This document shows positions 1 to 9,507 of a DNA stretch of 64,000 nt, one piece after another (the stretch's first letter is position 1; each line of letters begins with the position of its first letter). The notes beneath the pieces are model-generated. The model had not been told where the DNA came from and ran no database searches. It saw nothing but the letters and a program-made list of their open reading frames with translations. The stretch comes from Parasulfuritortus sp049322515 (GTDB taxonomy: Bacteria > Pseudomonadota > Gammaproteobacteria > Burkholderiales > Thiobacillaceae): assembly GCA_049322515.1 (NCBI GenBank), contig JBMOQW010000018.1, positions 1 to 64,000 of the forward strand, in the 5' to 3' direction. Made by a program: the position numbers and the translations under genes.

Positions 1-122
1 CAATTTGCGTACAAAAAGTAAGGCATTGAGAACACTACTTGTCATTATGAATCAATCGTTAACATTCTTACCTGCCTCACACATTTATAATACGGACATG
101 GATTGATAATAGGCCGTGCTAG
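1..122. other. AT-rich stretch adjoining a truncated recQ
   Basis: This stretch is visibly richer in A+T than the rest of the window and has no convincing gene. It ends where the reading frame of the recQ tail is closed upstream by a TAG at 120-122. The composition change at the break suggests a junction with foreign or rearranged DNA, but no terminal inverted repeat or transposase is visible inside the window. Confidence 0.5.
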
Positions 123-290
123 GAAAACAGACCGGCCTATGTGATCCTGCACGACCGCACGCTCAGGCTGATCGCCAGCCTCCGGCCCGACGGACCGGAC
201 AGCCTGGCCGGGATCTCGGGTCTGGGCGCAGCCAAGCTGGAACACTATGGCAACGAAATCCTGGAGATCGTCGCCGAGCATTTCGATTAG
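123..290 (+). pseudogene. recQ: C-terminal remnant of RecQ helicase (HRDC domain)
   Basis: The open frame ending at the TAG at 288-290 encodes about 55 residues matching the end of the RecQ HRDC domain: a segment reading AYVILHDRTLRLIA, then a RP-DGPDSLAGISGLGAAKLE stretch and the terminal EILEIVAEHFD. HRDC is the DNA-binding tail of RecQ, an ATP-dependent 3'-5' helicase. Nothing upstream encodes helicase motifs: the frame is stopped at 120-122, and the first 120 bases are AT-rich and unrelated. There is no plausible start codon with a ribosome binding site. The gene is therefore broken at its 5' side, probably by an insertion or deletion whose other end is outside the window. Confidence 0.75.
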
Positions 291-344
291 GCGGAAAGGC
301 GGCCACCCTGGCCATCCTTCATGGCTCCAGCGCCGTGCGGCGCA

Positions 345-3300
345 TCAATGGGCCGGCGTGCTCACTTCCCGTGACCCACGTCCGAGGACGTGTTGGTGGA
401 CCGACTCATAGAGGGAGAGCATTGCCGGTAGCCAGAGCAGGGCAATGAAAGTGGTCACCATGAGGCCGAAGGTGATGCTGGTCGCCATCGGGATCAGGAA
501 TTGCGCCTGCAGCGACTGTTCCATCATGAGGGTGGACAGGCCGCCGATGGTGGTCAACGAGGTCAGCAGGATGGCGCGCAGGCGCAACGTGGCGGCCTCG
601 ATCAGGGCCTCACGCACGGCCAGACCCTTTTCCCGCTGGTGGCGATAGAACTCGACCAGGACGATGGAATCATTGACCACGATGCCGGACAGGCCGAACA
701 GGCCGAACATGGATAGCACGGTGAGGTCGATGCCCATCAGCCAGTGACCGAAGATGGCACCGGCCAAGCCGAACGGAATCGCCAGCATGATGATCAGCGG
801 CCAGCCGTAATGGCCGAACACCCAAGCCAGGATCAGGTAGATCAGGGTCAGGCCAAGCAGCATGCCCAGTTTCATGTCGGCCATGGTTTCGCGCTGGTCG
901 GCGGCCTGACCTTCGAACGACCACCGAACACCGTATCTTTCCACCAGCGCAGGCAAGCTTGTTTCAACGAGGCTTGCACGGATGTCGTTGCTGTTGCCCT
1001 GCCCGGGCTGAACCGAAGCACTCACTTCCACCGCCAGGGCCGTATCGGCATGGCGCAAGGCCTCGAAACCCTGGTGCGTGCGCCAGGCAGCGATCGTGCC
1101 AAGCGGCACCCAGTCACCACTCGGCGCACGCACGTTCATGCGCGCCAAAAGCGCCAGGCTGGCACGTTCCTCGACCGGCAGGCTGACCCGCACCTCCATT
1201 TCTTCCGGGCCATCCTGGAACAGCTGCACCAGGCGGCCATCCAGCGCGGCACGCAACTGACGCGACAATTCCTCTACGGTAAAGCCGAGGGCCTCGCCGG
1301 CCGGGGTCAGGTTGAACAACCACTGCTCACGTCCGTAGGGCATGTCGTCCTGGATTCCGTAAACGCCAGGAATTTGACGCAGCGTTGTCTGCAATTCCAG
1401 GGCCGCCTGCTTGAGGGTAGCCGCGTCACGCCCGGTGAAACGGACCTGGATGTCGCTGCCGGGCGGCCCACCGCGCCGCTCGCTGACCACGAAGGTCTCG
1501 ATGCCGGCCGGCAGGTCGATGCGCTGCTCCCAGGCCTGGATGAACTCGGCGGTGCGCACCGCGCGTTCGTCGGGTGGGGTCAGTTCGACGAATACGCTGC
1601 CGAACTGGTCGCCCTGGCGGCTGCCCAGCTCGCCGGTCAGGGTGCCGCTCTTGACCACGGCCTGGCGGATCAGGCGGGTGCCGAAACTCTGTTCGGTGGC
1701 CTCCAGGCTGGCCTTGAGTTGGTCCAGAAACTGGTCGGTCTGGGCGCGCGGGGTGCCGCTCGCAAAGGTCACGTTGGCGAAGATGATTTGCGGTTCCGGG
1801 GTCGGAAAGAAGGTGAACTTGACCCGGCCGCCGGCCAGCAGACCGATCGCCAGGATCAAGCCGGCCACGCCGAGCATCACGGTGGCGCCACGCCAGTCGA
1901 CCGCCAGGGTGATGGCGCGCCGGAAGGGACCATCGCGGAATCGGTCGAAGCGGTCCTCCAGCCAGCGCCGGGCGCGATGCGTGCTCTTGGCCGGATCGTG
2001 CACGAAAGCCGAGCGCAGGTGCGCCGGCAGGATGAAGAAACACTCGATCACCGACGCGATCAACACGCAAATCATGATGAACGGGATGTCGAACATGATC
2101 TTGCCGATCGGCCCGCTGACCATGATCAGGGGCAGGAAGGCCGCCACCGTGGTCAGGCTGGAGGCCATCACCGGCCAGTACATCCGCCGAGCGCCGCCCT
2201 CGGAGGCGCGCATCGCCGGTTCGCCCATGCGATGGTGGGCATAGGCATCCTCGCCGACCACGATGGCATCGTCGACGATCACCCCGAGCGCCATGATCAG
2301 GGCGAACAGACTGATCATGTTGATCGAGCCGCCGGCCAGCCAGAGCACCGCCAGGGTGGCCAGGAAAGCGGTCGGGATGCCCAGTGCCACCCAGAAGGTC
2401 ACCCGGGCATTGAGGAACAACAGCAGGATCGCCACCACCACCACCAGCCCCAGGGCGCCGTTCTTGACCAGCAAGCCGATGCGCTCCTCGATCAGGCTCC
2501 AGGTCTCGTCATACACCGCGAGCTGGATGTTGGCTGGCAGGGTCGGCCGGGTGTCTTCCAGCCAGGTGTTGAAAATTTCGGCGGCCTTGAGGGAATTGCC
2601 GTTCTCAGAACGCTGGAGCGACAGTTCGACCGCCGGCGCGCCATTCACCTCGAGCAACACACTCTGTTCGCGGGGTGCCTGCCGGATGCGGGCAAACTGA
2701 CCCAGCTCGATCCGCTGGCCCGCCTCGGTGACCAAAGGCAGGTCGGCATAATCACGCGGATCGCGGCGCAAATTGACGCCGCGCACGTCGCGCTCGACTT
2801 CGCCGCCGCCCAGCCGGCCGGCCGGAATATCGCGGTTCTCCTGGGCGATGCGGCTGCCCACCTGGTCCAGGCTCATGCCCAGGCGCTCCAACTCGGCGCC
2901 GGGAATCTCGATGCGGATTTCCTCGTCCGGCAAGCCGGTCATGTCGACCCGGTCGACCCCACGGTCGAGCAACTCGCGCTCGAAGCGGCGGACCAGGGTG
3001 CGCAATTCCTCTGCGGTCGCGCCCGAGACCAGCAGGCGGGCGATCGGTTCGTAACGGATCACCCGCGCGGTATTGGGTGTCTCGGCCTCGGTCGGCAGGT
3101 TGCGGAATTCGGCGACCGCCTGCTTGACCTCGTCGAGCGCGGCCACCGGATCGACACCTTCCTCGAATTCCAGGCTGAGCGAGGCAATGCCCTGGCTGGC
3201 GGTCGAGGTCAGCTTGTCGAGCCCGGACACGGTCTTCAGCTTCTGCTCCAGCGGGGTGACGATGCCTTCGTCGACATCCTCGGCCGCGGCACCCCGCCAT

Positions 3301-3470
3301 TCCACGCGGATGGTGACCACGTCCATGCTGAAATTCGGGAAGAACTGCACGTTGAGCCGGGACAGGGCGAACAGCCCGGCGACGATCAGCAGGATCATCA
3401 ACAGGTTGGCCGCCACCGGATGGTGGACGAAGGTACCGAGCAGGTCGCGCTTGACCGCGTCCCGGCTCAT
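345..3470 (-). CDS. RND efflux transporter permease (AcrB/HAE1-like)
   Basis: A 1041-residue inner-membrane proton antiporter of the resistance-nodulation-division superfamily, the usual full length. It has TM1 near residues 20-38, a large periplasmic loop, a TM4 carrying the paired aspartates of the proton relay (GVIVDDAIVVGED), a second loop, and a TM10 with GIVVNDSIVLVEFY. The N terminus (AVKRDLLGTFVHHPVAANLLM) is typical of RND pumps that work with an adjacent adaptor. Its start overlaps the adaptor stop by four bases (3467-3470), so the two are translationally coupled. No TolC-type outer membrane factor is nearby. Substrate cannot be told from sequence. It is the last gene of a minus-strand run starting at the sigma-54 activator. 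Confidence 0.93.
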   Translation of the reverse strand: MSRDAVKRDLLGTFVHHPVAANLLMILLIVAGLFALSRLNVQFFPNFSMDVVTIRVEWRGAAAEDVDEGIVTPLEQKLKTVSGLDKLTSTASQGIASLSLEFEEGVDPVAALDEVKQAVAEFRNLPTEAETPNTARVIRYEPIARLLVSGATAEELRTLVRRFERELLDRGVDRVDMTGLPDEEIRIEIPGAELERLGMSLDQVGSRIAQENRDIPAGRLGGGEVERDVRGVNLRRDPRDYADLPLVTEAGQRIELGQFARIRQAPREQSVLLEVNGAPAVELSLQRSENGNSLKAAEIFNTWLEDTRPTLPANIQLAVYDETWSLIEERIGLLVKNGALGLVVVVAILLLFLNARVTFWVALGIPTAFLATLAVLWLAGGSINMISLFALIMALGVIVDDAIVVGEDAYAHHRMGEPAMRASEGGARRMYWPVMASSLTTVAAFLPLIMVSGPIGKIMFDIPFIMICVLIASVIECFFILPAHLRSAFVHDPAKSTHRARRWLEDRFDRFRDGPFRRAITLAVDWRGATVMLGVAGLILAIGLLAGGRVKFTFFPTPEPQIIFANVTFASGTPRAQTDQFLDQLKASLEATEQSFGTRLIRQAVVKSGTLTGELGSRQGDQFGSVFVELTPPDERAVRTAEFIQAWEQRIDLPAGIETFVVSERRGGPPGSDIQVRFTGRDAATLKQAALELQTTLRQIPGVYGIQDDMPYGREQWLFNLTPAGEALGFTVEELSRQLRAALDGRLVQLFQDGPEEMEVRVSLPVEERASLALLARMNVRAPSGDWVPLGTIAAWRTHQGFEALRHADTALAVEVSASVQPGQGNSNDIRASLVETSLPALVERYGVRWSFEGQAADQRETMADMKLGMLLGLTLIYLILAWVFGHYGWPLIIMLAIPFGLAGAIFGHWLMGIDLTVLSMFGLFGLSGIVVNDSIVLVEFYRHQREKGLAVREALIEAATLRLRAILLTSLTTIGGLSTLMMEQSLQAQFLIPMATSITFGLMVTTFIALLWLPAMLSLYESVHQHVLGRGSREVSTPAH

Positions 3471-4687
3471 TTGCCGGCGACCTCGACCTTGAGTCCGGTC
3501 ACCGCGTTGGGCAGATGGGTGGTCATCACCCGGGCGCCCTGGGCCAGGCCGCGCACCAATAGCCTGGGCGGCTCGCCGGCGGCCTCGCCGACGGTCTCCA
3601 CCGCCACCGACTTGAGCCGGCCTTGGTCGACAACATAGACGGTCCGCCCGTTGTAGAGCGCGGTATAGGGCACCACCACCACGTCATCGACCGGCGGCCG
3701 TGCCAGGGTGATGTCGATCAGGCCACCGACCCGGAGCAGCCCGGCGCCGCCGGTGACCTGGAAGAAGGCATCCAGGCCGCGTGCATCGCCGGCCGCCGCC
3801 GCCCGGTCGAAGCGCAAGGCCACCAGGGCTTCACCGACCCGGGCCGACGCGGCCGGCCGGATCCCGCCGGCGACCCCGGCGAGCAAGGCCGCTTGCTGGG
3901 GGGCGGGTACCTTGGCACGGACTTCGAGGCCTGCGGAGGGATACAGGCTGACCAGCGCCTGGCCGGTATTGACCTGATCGCCCTCGGCCACCTCGACCTT
4001 GGCCACCCACCCGTCGAACGGCGCCGTGACCCGGCTGCGCGCCAGGGCCAGGCGCGCCTGATCGAGCGTGGCCCGGGCCTGGACCAGGCGAGCGTCGAGC
4101 TGGGCCAGGCGGGCCTCATGGTCAACGATCGCCAGCTCCCGGCTGCGCAGGGTGATTTGCTGCCTGGACAGGCTGGCGCGGCTCTGGTCGACCGCCGCCT
4201 GGGAATAGAAATTGTCCTTTTGCAGGCGCTCGAAGCGATCCACATCGGCGCTCGCGAACTCCAGCAGCTTGCGCTCCTGGGCCAACTGGTCGAGGTCGGA
4301 TCGGTGGCGCAGATGCTCGCTTTTCACGGCGGCTTCCAACTCGGCCACGGCACCTTCGGCCTGCGCCACCCGTGGCGCGAAGTCACGCGCATCGAGTTCC
4401 ACCAACACTTGGCCACGCCGGACCGCCTGACCTTCGCGGGCCCCCAGATGCAGGACGCGGCCAAGCCCGGGCGCCGCCGCCACGGTCAGTCGCGGACTCT
4501 CCACCACCCCACTCAAGCGGACTACCGGGCTCTGGCGGCTGGGCACGGCGAGCAGGGTCTCGATACGCCAGACCGGCTCCTGGACCGGGGCCGGCGTCTG
4601 GGTCGGCTTGGACGCCTTGAGGGCGGCGAAACCGCCGACGCCGAGGGCCAGAAAAACCACCGGCAGGATCAGCTTGCGCAAGTTCAT
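3467..4687 (-). CDS. RND efflux periplasmic adaptor (membrane fusion protein)
   Basis: A 406-residue adaptor that links an RND pump to an outer membrane channel. An N-terminal hydrophobic anchor (residues 6-25) is followed by a lipoyl/barrel-sandwich half around residues 75-100, an alpha-helical hairpin rich in Ala, Gln, Arg and Leu (about 105-215), and the second lipoyl half (SRVTAPFDGWVAKVEVAEGDQV). A beta-barrel and membrane-proximal domain follow. No lipobox cysteine is seen at the N terminus, so it is probably anchored by its signal-anchor helix. It lies four bases downstream of the Rieske gene and overlaps the pump gene, so all are likely co-transcribed. Confidence 0.92.
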   Translation of the reverse strand: MNLRKLILPVVFLALGVGGFAALKASKPTQTPAPVQEPVWRIETLLAVPSRQSPVVRLSGVVESPRLTVAAAPGLGRVLHLGAREGQAVRRGQVLVELDARDFAPRVAQAEGAVAELEAAVKSEHLRHRSDLDQLAQERKLLEFASADVDRFERLQKDNFYSQAAVDQSRASLSRQQITLRSRELAIVDHEARLAQLDARLVQARATLDQARLALARSRVTAPFDGWVAKVEVAEGDQVNTGQALVSLYPSAGLEVRAKVPAPQQAALLAGVAGGIRPAASARVGEALVALRFDRAAAAGDARGLDAFFQVTGGAGLLRVGGLIDITLARPPVDDVVVVPYTALYNGRTVYVVDQGRLKSVAVETVGEAAGEPPRLLVRGLAQGARVMTTHLPNAVTGLKVEVAGK

Positions 4688-4691
4688 GGGG

Positions 4692-5003
4692 TCAGTCGAC
4701 TTTGATCCAGACCTGGCCTTGATCGATCTTGACCGGATAGGTTCCGAGGGCGCAGTCAGCCGGATCGTTGAGCGGCTGGCCGTTGTCCAGCGAGAAATAG
4801 CTGCCGTGCAACGAGCACTTGATGGTGTCGCCCTTCAGGCAGCCGAACCAGAGCGAGTAGTCCTCATGGCTGCACATCTCGTCGATACAGTAGTGGCCGC
4901 TGTCGGCGTGGCAAAGCAGCAGCTTGCGACCGTCTGCCTCGACCCGTTTCATCTGGCCGGGATTCAGTTCGCCCTCGGCGGCGACGGCGGTCCAGGCCAT
5001 CAC
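4692..5003 (-). CDS. Rieske [2Fe-2S] ferredoxin-like protein
   Basis: A 103-residue single-domain Rieske protein. The cluster ligands are visible as C-x-H (CSHEDYSLWFGC segment) and C-x-x-H (KCSLHGSYF) in the order seen in small soluble Rieske ferredoxins such as the NirD/BphF type. No signal peptide or membrane anchor is present, so a cytoplasmic electron carrier is likely. The start codon overlaps the stop of the upstream TrpD-like gene by four bases (5000-5003), indicating tight coupling. The partner is unknown: no oxygenase or nitrite reductase lies beside it. A redox role with the TrpD-like protein is inference from gene order. Confidence 0.88.
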   Translation of the reverse strand: MMAWTAVAAEGELNPGQMKRVEADGRKLLLCHADSGHYCIDEMCSHEDYSLWFGCLKGDTIKCSLHGSYFSLDNGQPLNDPADCALGTYPVKIDQGQVWIKVD

Positions 5004-6112
5004 TTCACCCGCGCCAGAGCGCGCCCGGAATCGAGCGCGGCGCGCGCCCGATCGGCGCCTTCCAACAACGAATGGGCACGGCCGACGTGATGCAGGACCA
5101 TCGCGGCGGTCAGCACCAGGGTGTCGTAGCTGGCACCCTTGTTGCCAGCCAGGGCAGCCATGCCGGCTTCGGCGGCGGCCTGCGCGGTCGCCTTGACGTC
5201 GACCATGATGGCCACCTCGTCACCCGCCCGCTCGGACTTGGGCAGGTCGTCGGGCAACGGCACCGCACGCACGGTCTGGGCAATCCCCAGGGCCGCCGGA
5301 TCGATGTCGTACTCGATCTCCTCGCCGCGATCCTGGTAGGCGGTAAATTTCCCGGCCTGGCGCAGGCTGGGCATGACGCCGCCCTCCACACCCCGGATGA
5401 TGAGGGCGGAGTCGAAGCCGGCATGCCGGGCCAGTTGGGCATAGACCGGCGGATAGGGCTTGTGCACGTAGCCGGTCACGAAATGGGTGCGCTTGCGGCC
5501 GACGATCGGCTTCGATTCAGTCTCGATGGTGGTCACTGCCTGGCGCTTGATCATGCGCTGGCGCAGGGGCAGCAAGTCGTGCAGCGGCGGGCAGTACTGG
5601 GCCATGTCGATGTAGGCCCAGCCCAGGGCCGGGTCGGCCAGACGGGCGGCGGCTTCGGCCGGGCTCAGGTCGACATTCACACCGGCGGCACGCAGCACAT
5701 GGCGCGCGGTGACGCCGTACTTCGGGCCGACCGCTTCCAGGCCGTGGTTGACCGCCGGCACCCCCAATTCGGCGAGGAGCGCGGGCAGGAACGGCGAGGC
5801 CGGCAGGCAGCGGTTGTAGCCGTCGTAGGGATCGGCGATGTCGACCACCTCGTCGACCTCGGCGGTGACTCGGCGCGTGGTATTGAGGATTGCTTCCAGG
5901 ATGCCCTTGAACTCATCCATGGTCTCGCGCTTCATGCGCAGCGCGATGAAGAAGATCGCGGCCTGGACCGGATCGATGACGCCGTCCAGGATGGCCTGCA
6001 TGCCCAGGCGCGCCTCTTCGAGACTGATGTCCTTGGACAGCTCGGGTCCGGTGGCGATGCGCTGGATGATGGAATGCATGACCTTTTGCGGGTCTTGGGT
6101 GGCCGGGTTCAT
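5000..6112 (-). CDS. Anthranilate phosphoribosyltransferase-like protein (TrpD2/YbiB type)
   Basis: A 370-residue protein of the glycosyltransferase family 3/TrpD fold: an N-terminal helical domain (ISLEEARLGMQAILDG, IFFIALRMKRET) and a C-terminal domain with a PYDGYNR loop where TrpD has its phosphate-binding loop. The canonical TrpD GTGGD motif is absent, so classical anthranilate phosphoribosyl transfer is unlikely; TrpD2/YbiB relatives bind nucleic acid or nucleotides. The start at 6112 is preferred to longer in-frame starts because a GGAG lies 7-8 bases upstream. It lies 64 bases downstream of the sigma-54 activator and overlaps the Rieske gene. No trp genes are nearby, which argues against tryptophan synthesis. 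Confidence 0.82.
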   Translation of the reverse strand: MNPATQDPQKVMHSIIQRIATGPELSKDISLEEARLGMQAILDGVIDPVQAAIFFIALRMKRETMDEFKGILEAILNTTRRVTAEVDEVVDIADPYDGYNRCLPASPFLPALLAELGVPAVNHGLEAVGPKYGVTARHVLRAAGVNVDLSPAEAAARLADPALGWAYIDMAQYCPPLHDLLPLRQRMIKRQAVTTIETESKPIVGRKRTHFVTGYVHKPYPPVYAQLARHAGFDSALIIRGVEGGVMPSLRQAGKFTAYQDRGEEIEYDIDPAALGIAQTVRAVPLPDDLPKSERAGDEVAIMVDVKATAQAAAEAGMAALAGNKGASYDTLVLTAAMVLHHVGRAHSLLEGADRARAALDSGRALARVK

Positions 6113-6176
6113 AAGCAACTCCTTAAATGGTTCGGGCAGAATATTTTTCCCACCCGAGGCCGTCAACGGATATTTC

Positions 6177-7469
<1,293 letters not shown>

Positions 7470-7490
7470 GACGATTTTGACTTGGCGGGA

Positions 7491-7506
7491 CTGTCACGAT
7501 TGTCAG
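7491..7506. promoter_or_regulatory. TGTCA direct repeat, candidate activator site
   Basis: CTGTCACGATTGTCAG carries TGTCA twice at nine-base spacing, just upstream of the sigma-54 activator start. It shares the GTCA core with the longer inverted repeat nearby. It may be an upstream activating or autoregulatory site; this rests on pattern only. Confidence 0.35.
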
Positions 7507-7520
7507 TTTTCCGAGTGTTT

Positions 7521-7643
7521 TTGTCAAACAAAGACGCTCGCCGCAATCCGGCCAGCGCCTGGGGGTGCGACCACATACCGCATTGCAGCGCGCCCTGGCG
7601 TCCAGAAAAATGGTCATCCGGATCATGGCATCGTGTTTGACAA
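7521..7643. promoter_or_regulatory. 10-bp inverted repeat TTGTCAAACA / TGTTTGACAA upstream of cydP
   Basis: TTGTCAAACA at 7521-7530 is the exact reverse complement of TGTTTGACAA at 7634-7643. The second copy lies 5 bases upstream of the -24 element of the sigma-54 promoter, the first about 120 bases upstream, a normal distance for an enhancer-type activator site. The pair is a candidate binding site for the adjacent sigma-54 activator. Confidence 0.5.
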
Positions 7644-7648
7644 GCACC

Positions 7649-7663
7649 TGGCATGGTCCTTGC
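7649..7663 (+). promoter_or_regulatory. Sigma-54 (-24/-12) promoter of the cyd operon
   Basis: TGGCATG-GTCC-TTGC fits the consensus TGGCACG-N4-TTGC with one change. The invariant GG (7650-7651) and GC (7662-7663) are exactly 12 bases apart. It lies 33 bases upstream of the cydP start, and a sigma-54 activator gene is divergent from it. Confidence 0.75.
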
Positions 7664-7695
7664 GGTGACATGAACGCAAAGGAGGCACCCCCGAC

Positions 7696-7875
7696 ATGAC
7701 ACGCCATCATCTCAGCCCGCTGGGTCGTGAAATCGCCCTGCTGTTGCTGGTCAAGCTCTGCCTGATCATCACCATCAAGCTGGTTTTCTTCAGCGACCCT
7801 GTCAAACCTGGCAGCGAAGGCACCGCCGCCAACCTGCTCGCCACCCCCAGCCCGGAGCACACCCACCATGAATGA
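7696..7875 (+). CDS. cydP: Cytochrome bd small subunit CydP
   Basis: A 59-residue single-span membrane protein (hydrophobic segment about residues 14-33, EIALLLLVKLCLIITIKLVFF) with a His-rich tail. Small proteins of this size and position directly upstream of cydA are the CydP family, which associate with cytochrome bd in several proteobacteria. An AAGGAGG lies about 10 bases before the ATG. Its stop overlaps the cydA start (7868-7875), so translation is coupled. The identification rests on size, topology and position, since the family is short. Confidence 0.8.
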   Translation: MTRHHLSPLGREIALLLLVKLCLIITIKLVFFSDPVKPGSEGTAANLLATPSPEHTHHE

Positions 7876-9421
7876 AACCGTCGTCGAACTGTCCAGGCTG
7901 CAATTCGCCGCCACCGCGATGTACCACTTCCTGTTCGTGCCCCTGACCCTGGGCCTGTCCTTCCTGCTGGTGATCATGGAATCGACCTACGTGCTGACCG
8001 GCAAGCAGATCTACAAGGACATGACCAAGTTCTGGGGCAAGCTGTTCGGCATCAACTTCGCCCTCGGCGTCACCACCGGCATCACCATGGAGTTCCAGTT
8101 CGGCACCAACTGGGCCTACTACTCGCACTACGTCGGCGACATCTTCGGCGCTCCGCTGGCCATCGAGGGGCTGATGGCCTTCTTCCTGGAATCGACCCTG
8201 ATCGGCCTGTTTTTCTTTGGCTGGGACAAGCTTTCGAAAAACAAGCACCTGCTGGTCACCACCTTGACCGCCGTGGCGTCGAACCTGTCGGCCTTGTGGA
8301 TCCTGATCGCCAACGGCTGGATGCAGGACCCGGTCGGCGCCGAGTTCAGCTACACCACCATGCGCATGGAGCTGACCAGCTTCTGGGACGTGATGTTCAA
8401 CCCGACCGCCCAGGCCAAGTTCGTGCACACCGTGTCGGCAGGCTATGTCACCGGCTCGATGTTCGTGCTCGGCATCTCGTCCTGGTATCTGCTCAAGGGC
8501 CGCGACGTCGAATTCGCCCGCCGCTCGTTCCGCATCGCCGCCGCCTTCGGCTTTGCTTCGGCGCTGTCGGTGATCGTGCTGGGTGACGAATCGGGCTACG
8601 CCATGACCGAATCGCAGAAATCCAAGCTGGCCGCCATTGAGGCGATGTGGGAAACCGAGCCTGCCCCGGCCGGCTTCAACCTGCTGGCCTGGCCCAACGA
8701 TGCCGCGCAGCGCAATGACTGGCAGGTCGGGATTCCCTGGGCCCTGGGCTTGATCGCCACCCGCTCGACCACCGAGGAAATTCCAGGCATCAAGGAGATT
8801 CGCGCCCAGAACAAGGAGCGCATCGTGTCCGGCATCCTGGCAGTCAAGGCCCTGGAACGGCTGCGCAAGAACAAGGAGGACGCCGACGCCAAGCTGGTCT
8901 TCGAGGCGCACCAGAAGAACCTCGGCTACGGCCTCCTGCTCAAGAAGTACACGCCCGATGTCGCCCTGGCCACGCCCGCCATGATCGAACAGGCCGCGTA
9001 CGACACCGTGCCGCAGGTCGCCCCGCTGTTCTGGACCTTCCGCATCATGGTCGGCCTCGGTTTCGCCTTCGCGCTGCTGTTCGGCCTGGCATTCTGGTAC
9101 TCGCTCAAGAACACCTTCACCGAGAAGAAGTGGCTGTTGCGCTGGGCCGTCTGGTTCATCCCGATGCCCTGGATCGCCGCGGAGATGGGCTGGTTCGTCG
9201 CTGAATACGGCCGCCAGCCCTGGAGCATATTCGGGATCCTGCCCACCCACCTGTCGACCTCGACCCTGAGTGTGAACAGCCTGTACGGCTCACTGGCCGG
9301 TTTCCTGGGTTTCTACACCCTGCTCCTGGTGGCCGAGTTGTACCTGATGTTCAAGTTCGCCCGCCTGGGACCGAGTTCGCTCGGTACCGGCAAGTACCAC
9401 TTCGAAACCGCGACCGCCTAA
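7868..9421 (+). CDS. cydA: Cytochrome bd ubiquinol oxidase subunit I
   Basis: A 517-residue integral membrane protein that binds haems b558, b595 and d and oxidises quinol while reducing O2 with high affinity. The N-terminal helix RLQFAATAMYHFLFVPLTLGLSF contains the axial-ligand histidine typical of CydA. The length, close to that of Escherichia coli CydA (522), indicates the long Q-loop form: a hydrophilic stretch at about residues 250-370 includes GLIATRSTTEEIPGI and a Lys/Glu-rich region. Later helices contain FWTFRIMVGLGF and PWSIFGILPTHLS. It is preceded by cydP and followed by an intergenic hairpin before cydB. Expression is probably controlled by the sigma-54 promoter at 7649. Confidence 0.97.
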   Translation: MNETVVELSRLQFAATAMYHFLFVPLTLGLSFLLVIMESTYVLTGKQIYKDMTKFWGKLFGINFALGVTTGITMEFQFGTNWAYYSHYVGDIFGAPLAIEGLMAFFLESTLIGLFFFGWDKLSKNKHLLVTTLTAVASNLSALWILIANGWMQDPVGAEFSYTTMRMELTSFWDVMFNPTAQAKFVHTVSAGYVTGSMFVLGISSWYLLKGRDVEFARRSFRIAAAFGFASALSVIVLGDESGYAMTESQKSKLAAIEAMWETEPAPAGFNLLAWPNDAAQRNDWQVGIPWALGLIATRSTTEEIPGIKEIRAQNKERIVSGILAVKALERLRKNKEDADAKLVFEAHQKNLGYGLLLKKYTPDVALATPAMIEQAAYDTVPQVAPLFWTFRIMVGLGFAFALLFGLAFWYSLKNTFTEKKWLLRWAVWFIPMPWIAAEMGWFVAEYGRQPWSIFGILPTHLSTSTLSVNSLYGSLAGFLGFYTLLLVAELYLMFKFARLGPSSLGTGKYHFETATA

Positions 9422-9441
9422 CGGACACCGCGACGCGCATG

Positions 9442-9484
9442 AAAGCGTGACCCCTTGACAAGATCCTCACGGCGTCACGCTTTT
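9442..9484 (+). terminator. Hairpin with T-tract between cydA and cydB
   Basis: AAAGCGTGAC (9442-9451) pairs perfectly with GTCACGCTTT (9474-9483), with a 22-base loop, and runs into TTTT. It resembles an intrinsic terminator or an mRNA processing element within the cyd operon. A close relative of the same stem lies after cydB. Confidence 0.55.
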
Positions 9485-9507
9485 CACGTTTACGACAGGA
9501 GACAGAA

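Noticed and set aside
744..3638. A 964-codon open frame on the plus strand.
   Set aside because: It lies wholly opposite the RND pump gene, has a composition (many Gln, Arg, His, Gly) typical of an antisense shadow in GC-rich DNA, and resembles no family.
5000..6112. The TrpD-like gene as a tryptophan biosynthesis gene.
   Set aside because: The GTGGD phosphoribosyl-pyrophosphate loop is absent and no trp genes are near.
7802..9250. A 482-codon open frame opposite cydA.
   Set aside because: cydA is unmistakable in the other strand; the antisense frame is Gln, Gly and His rich without family similarity.
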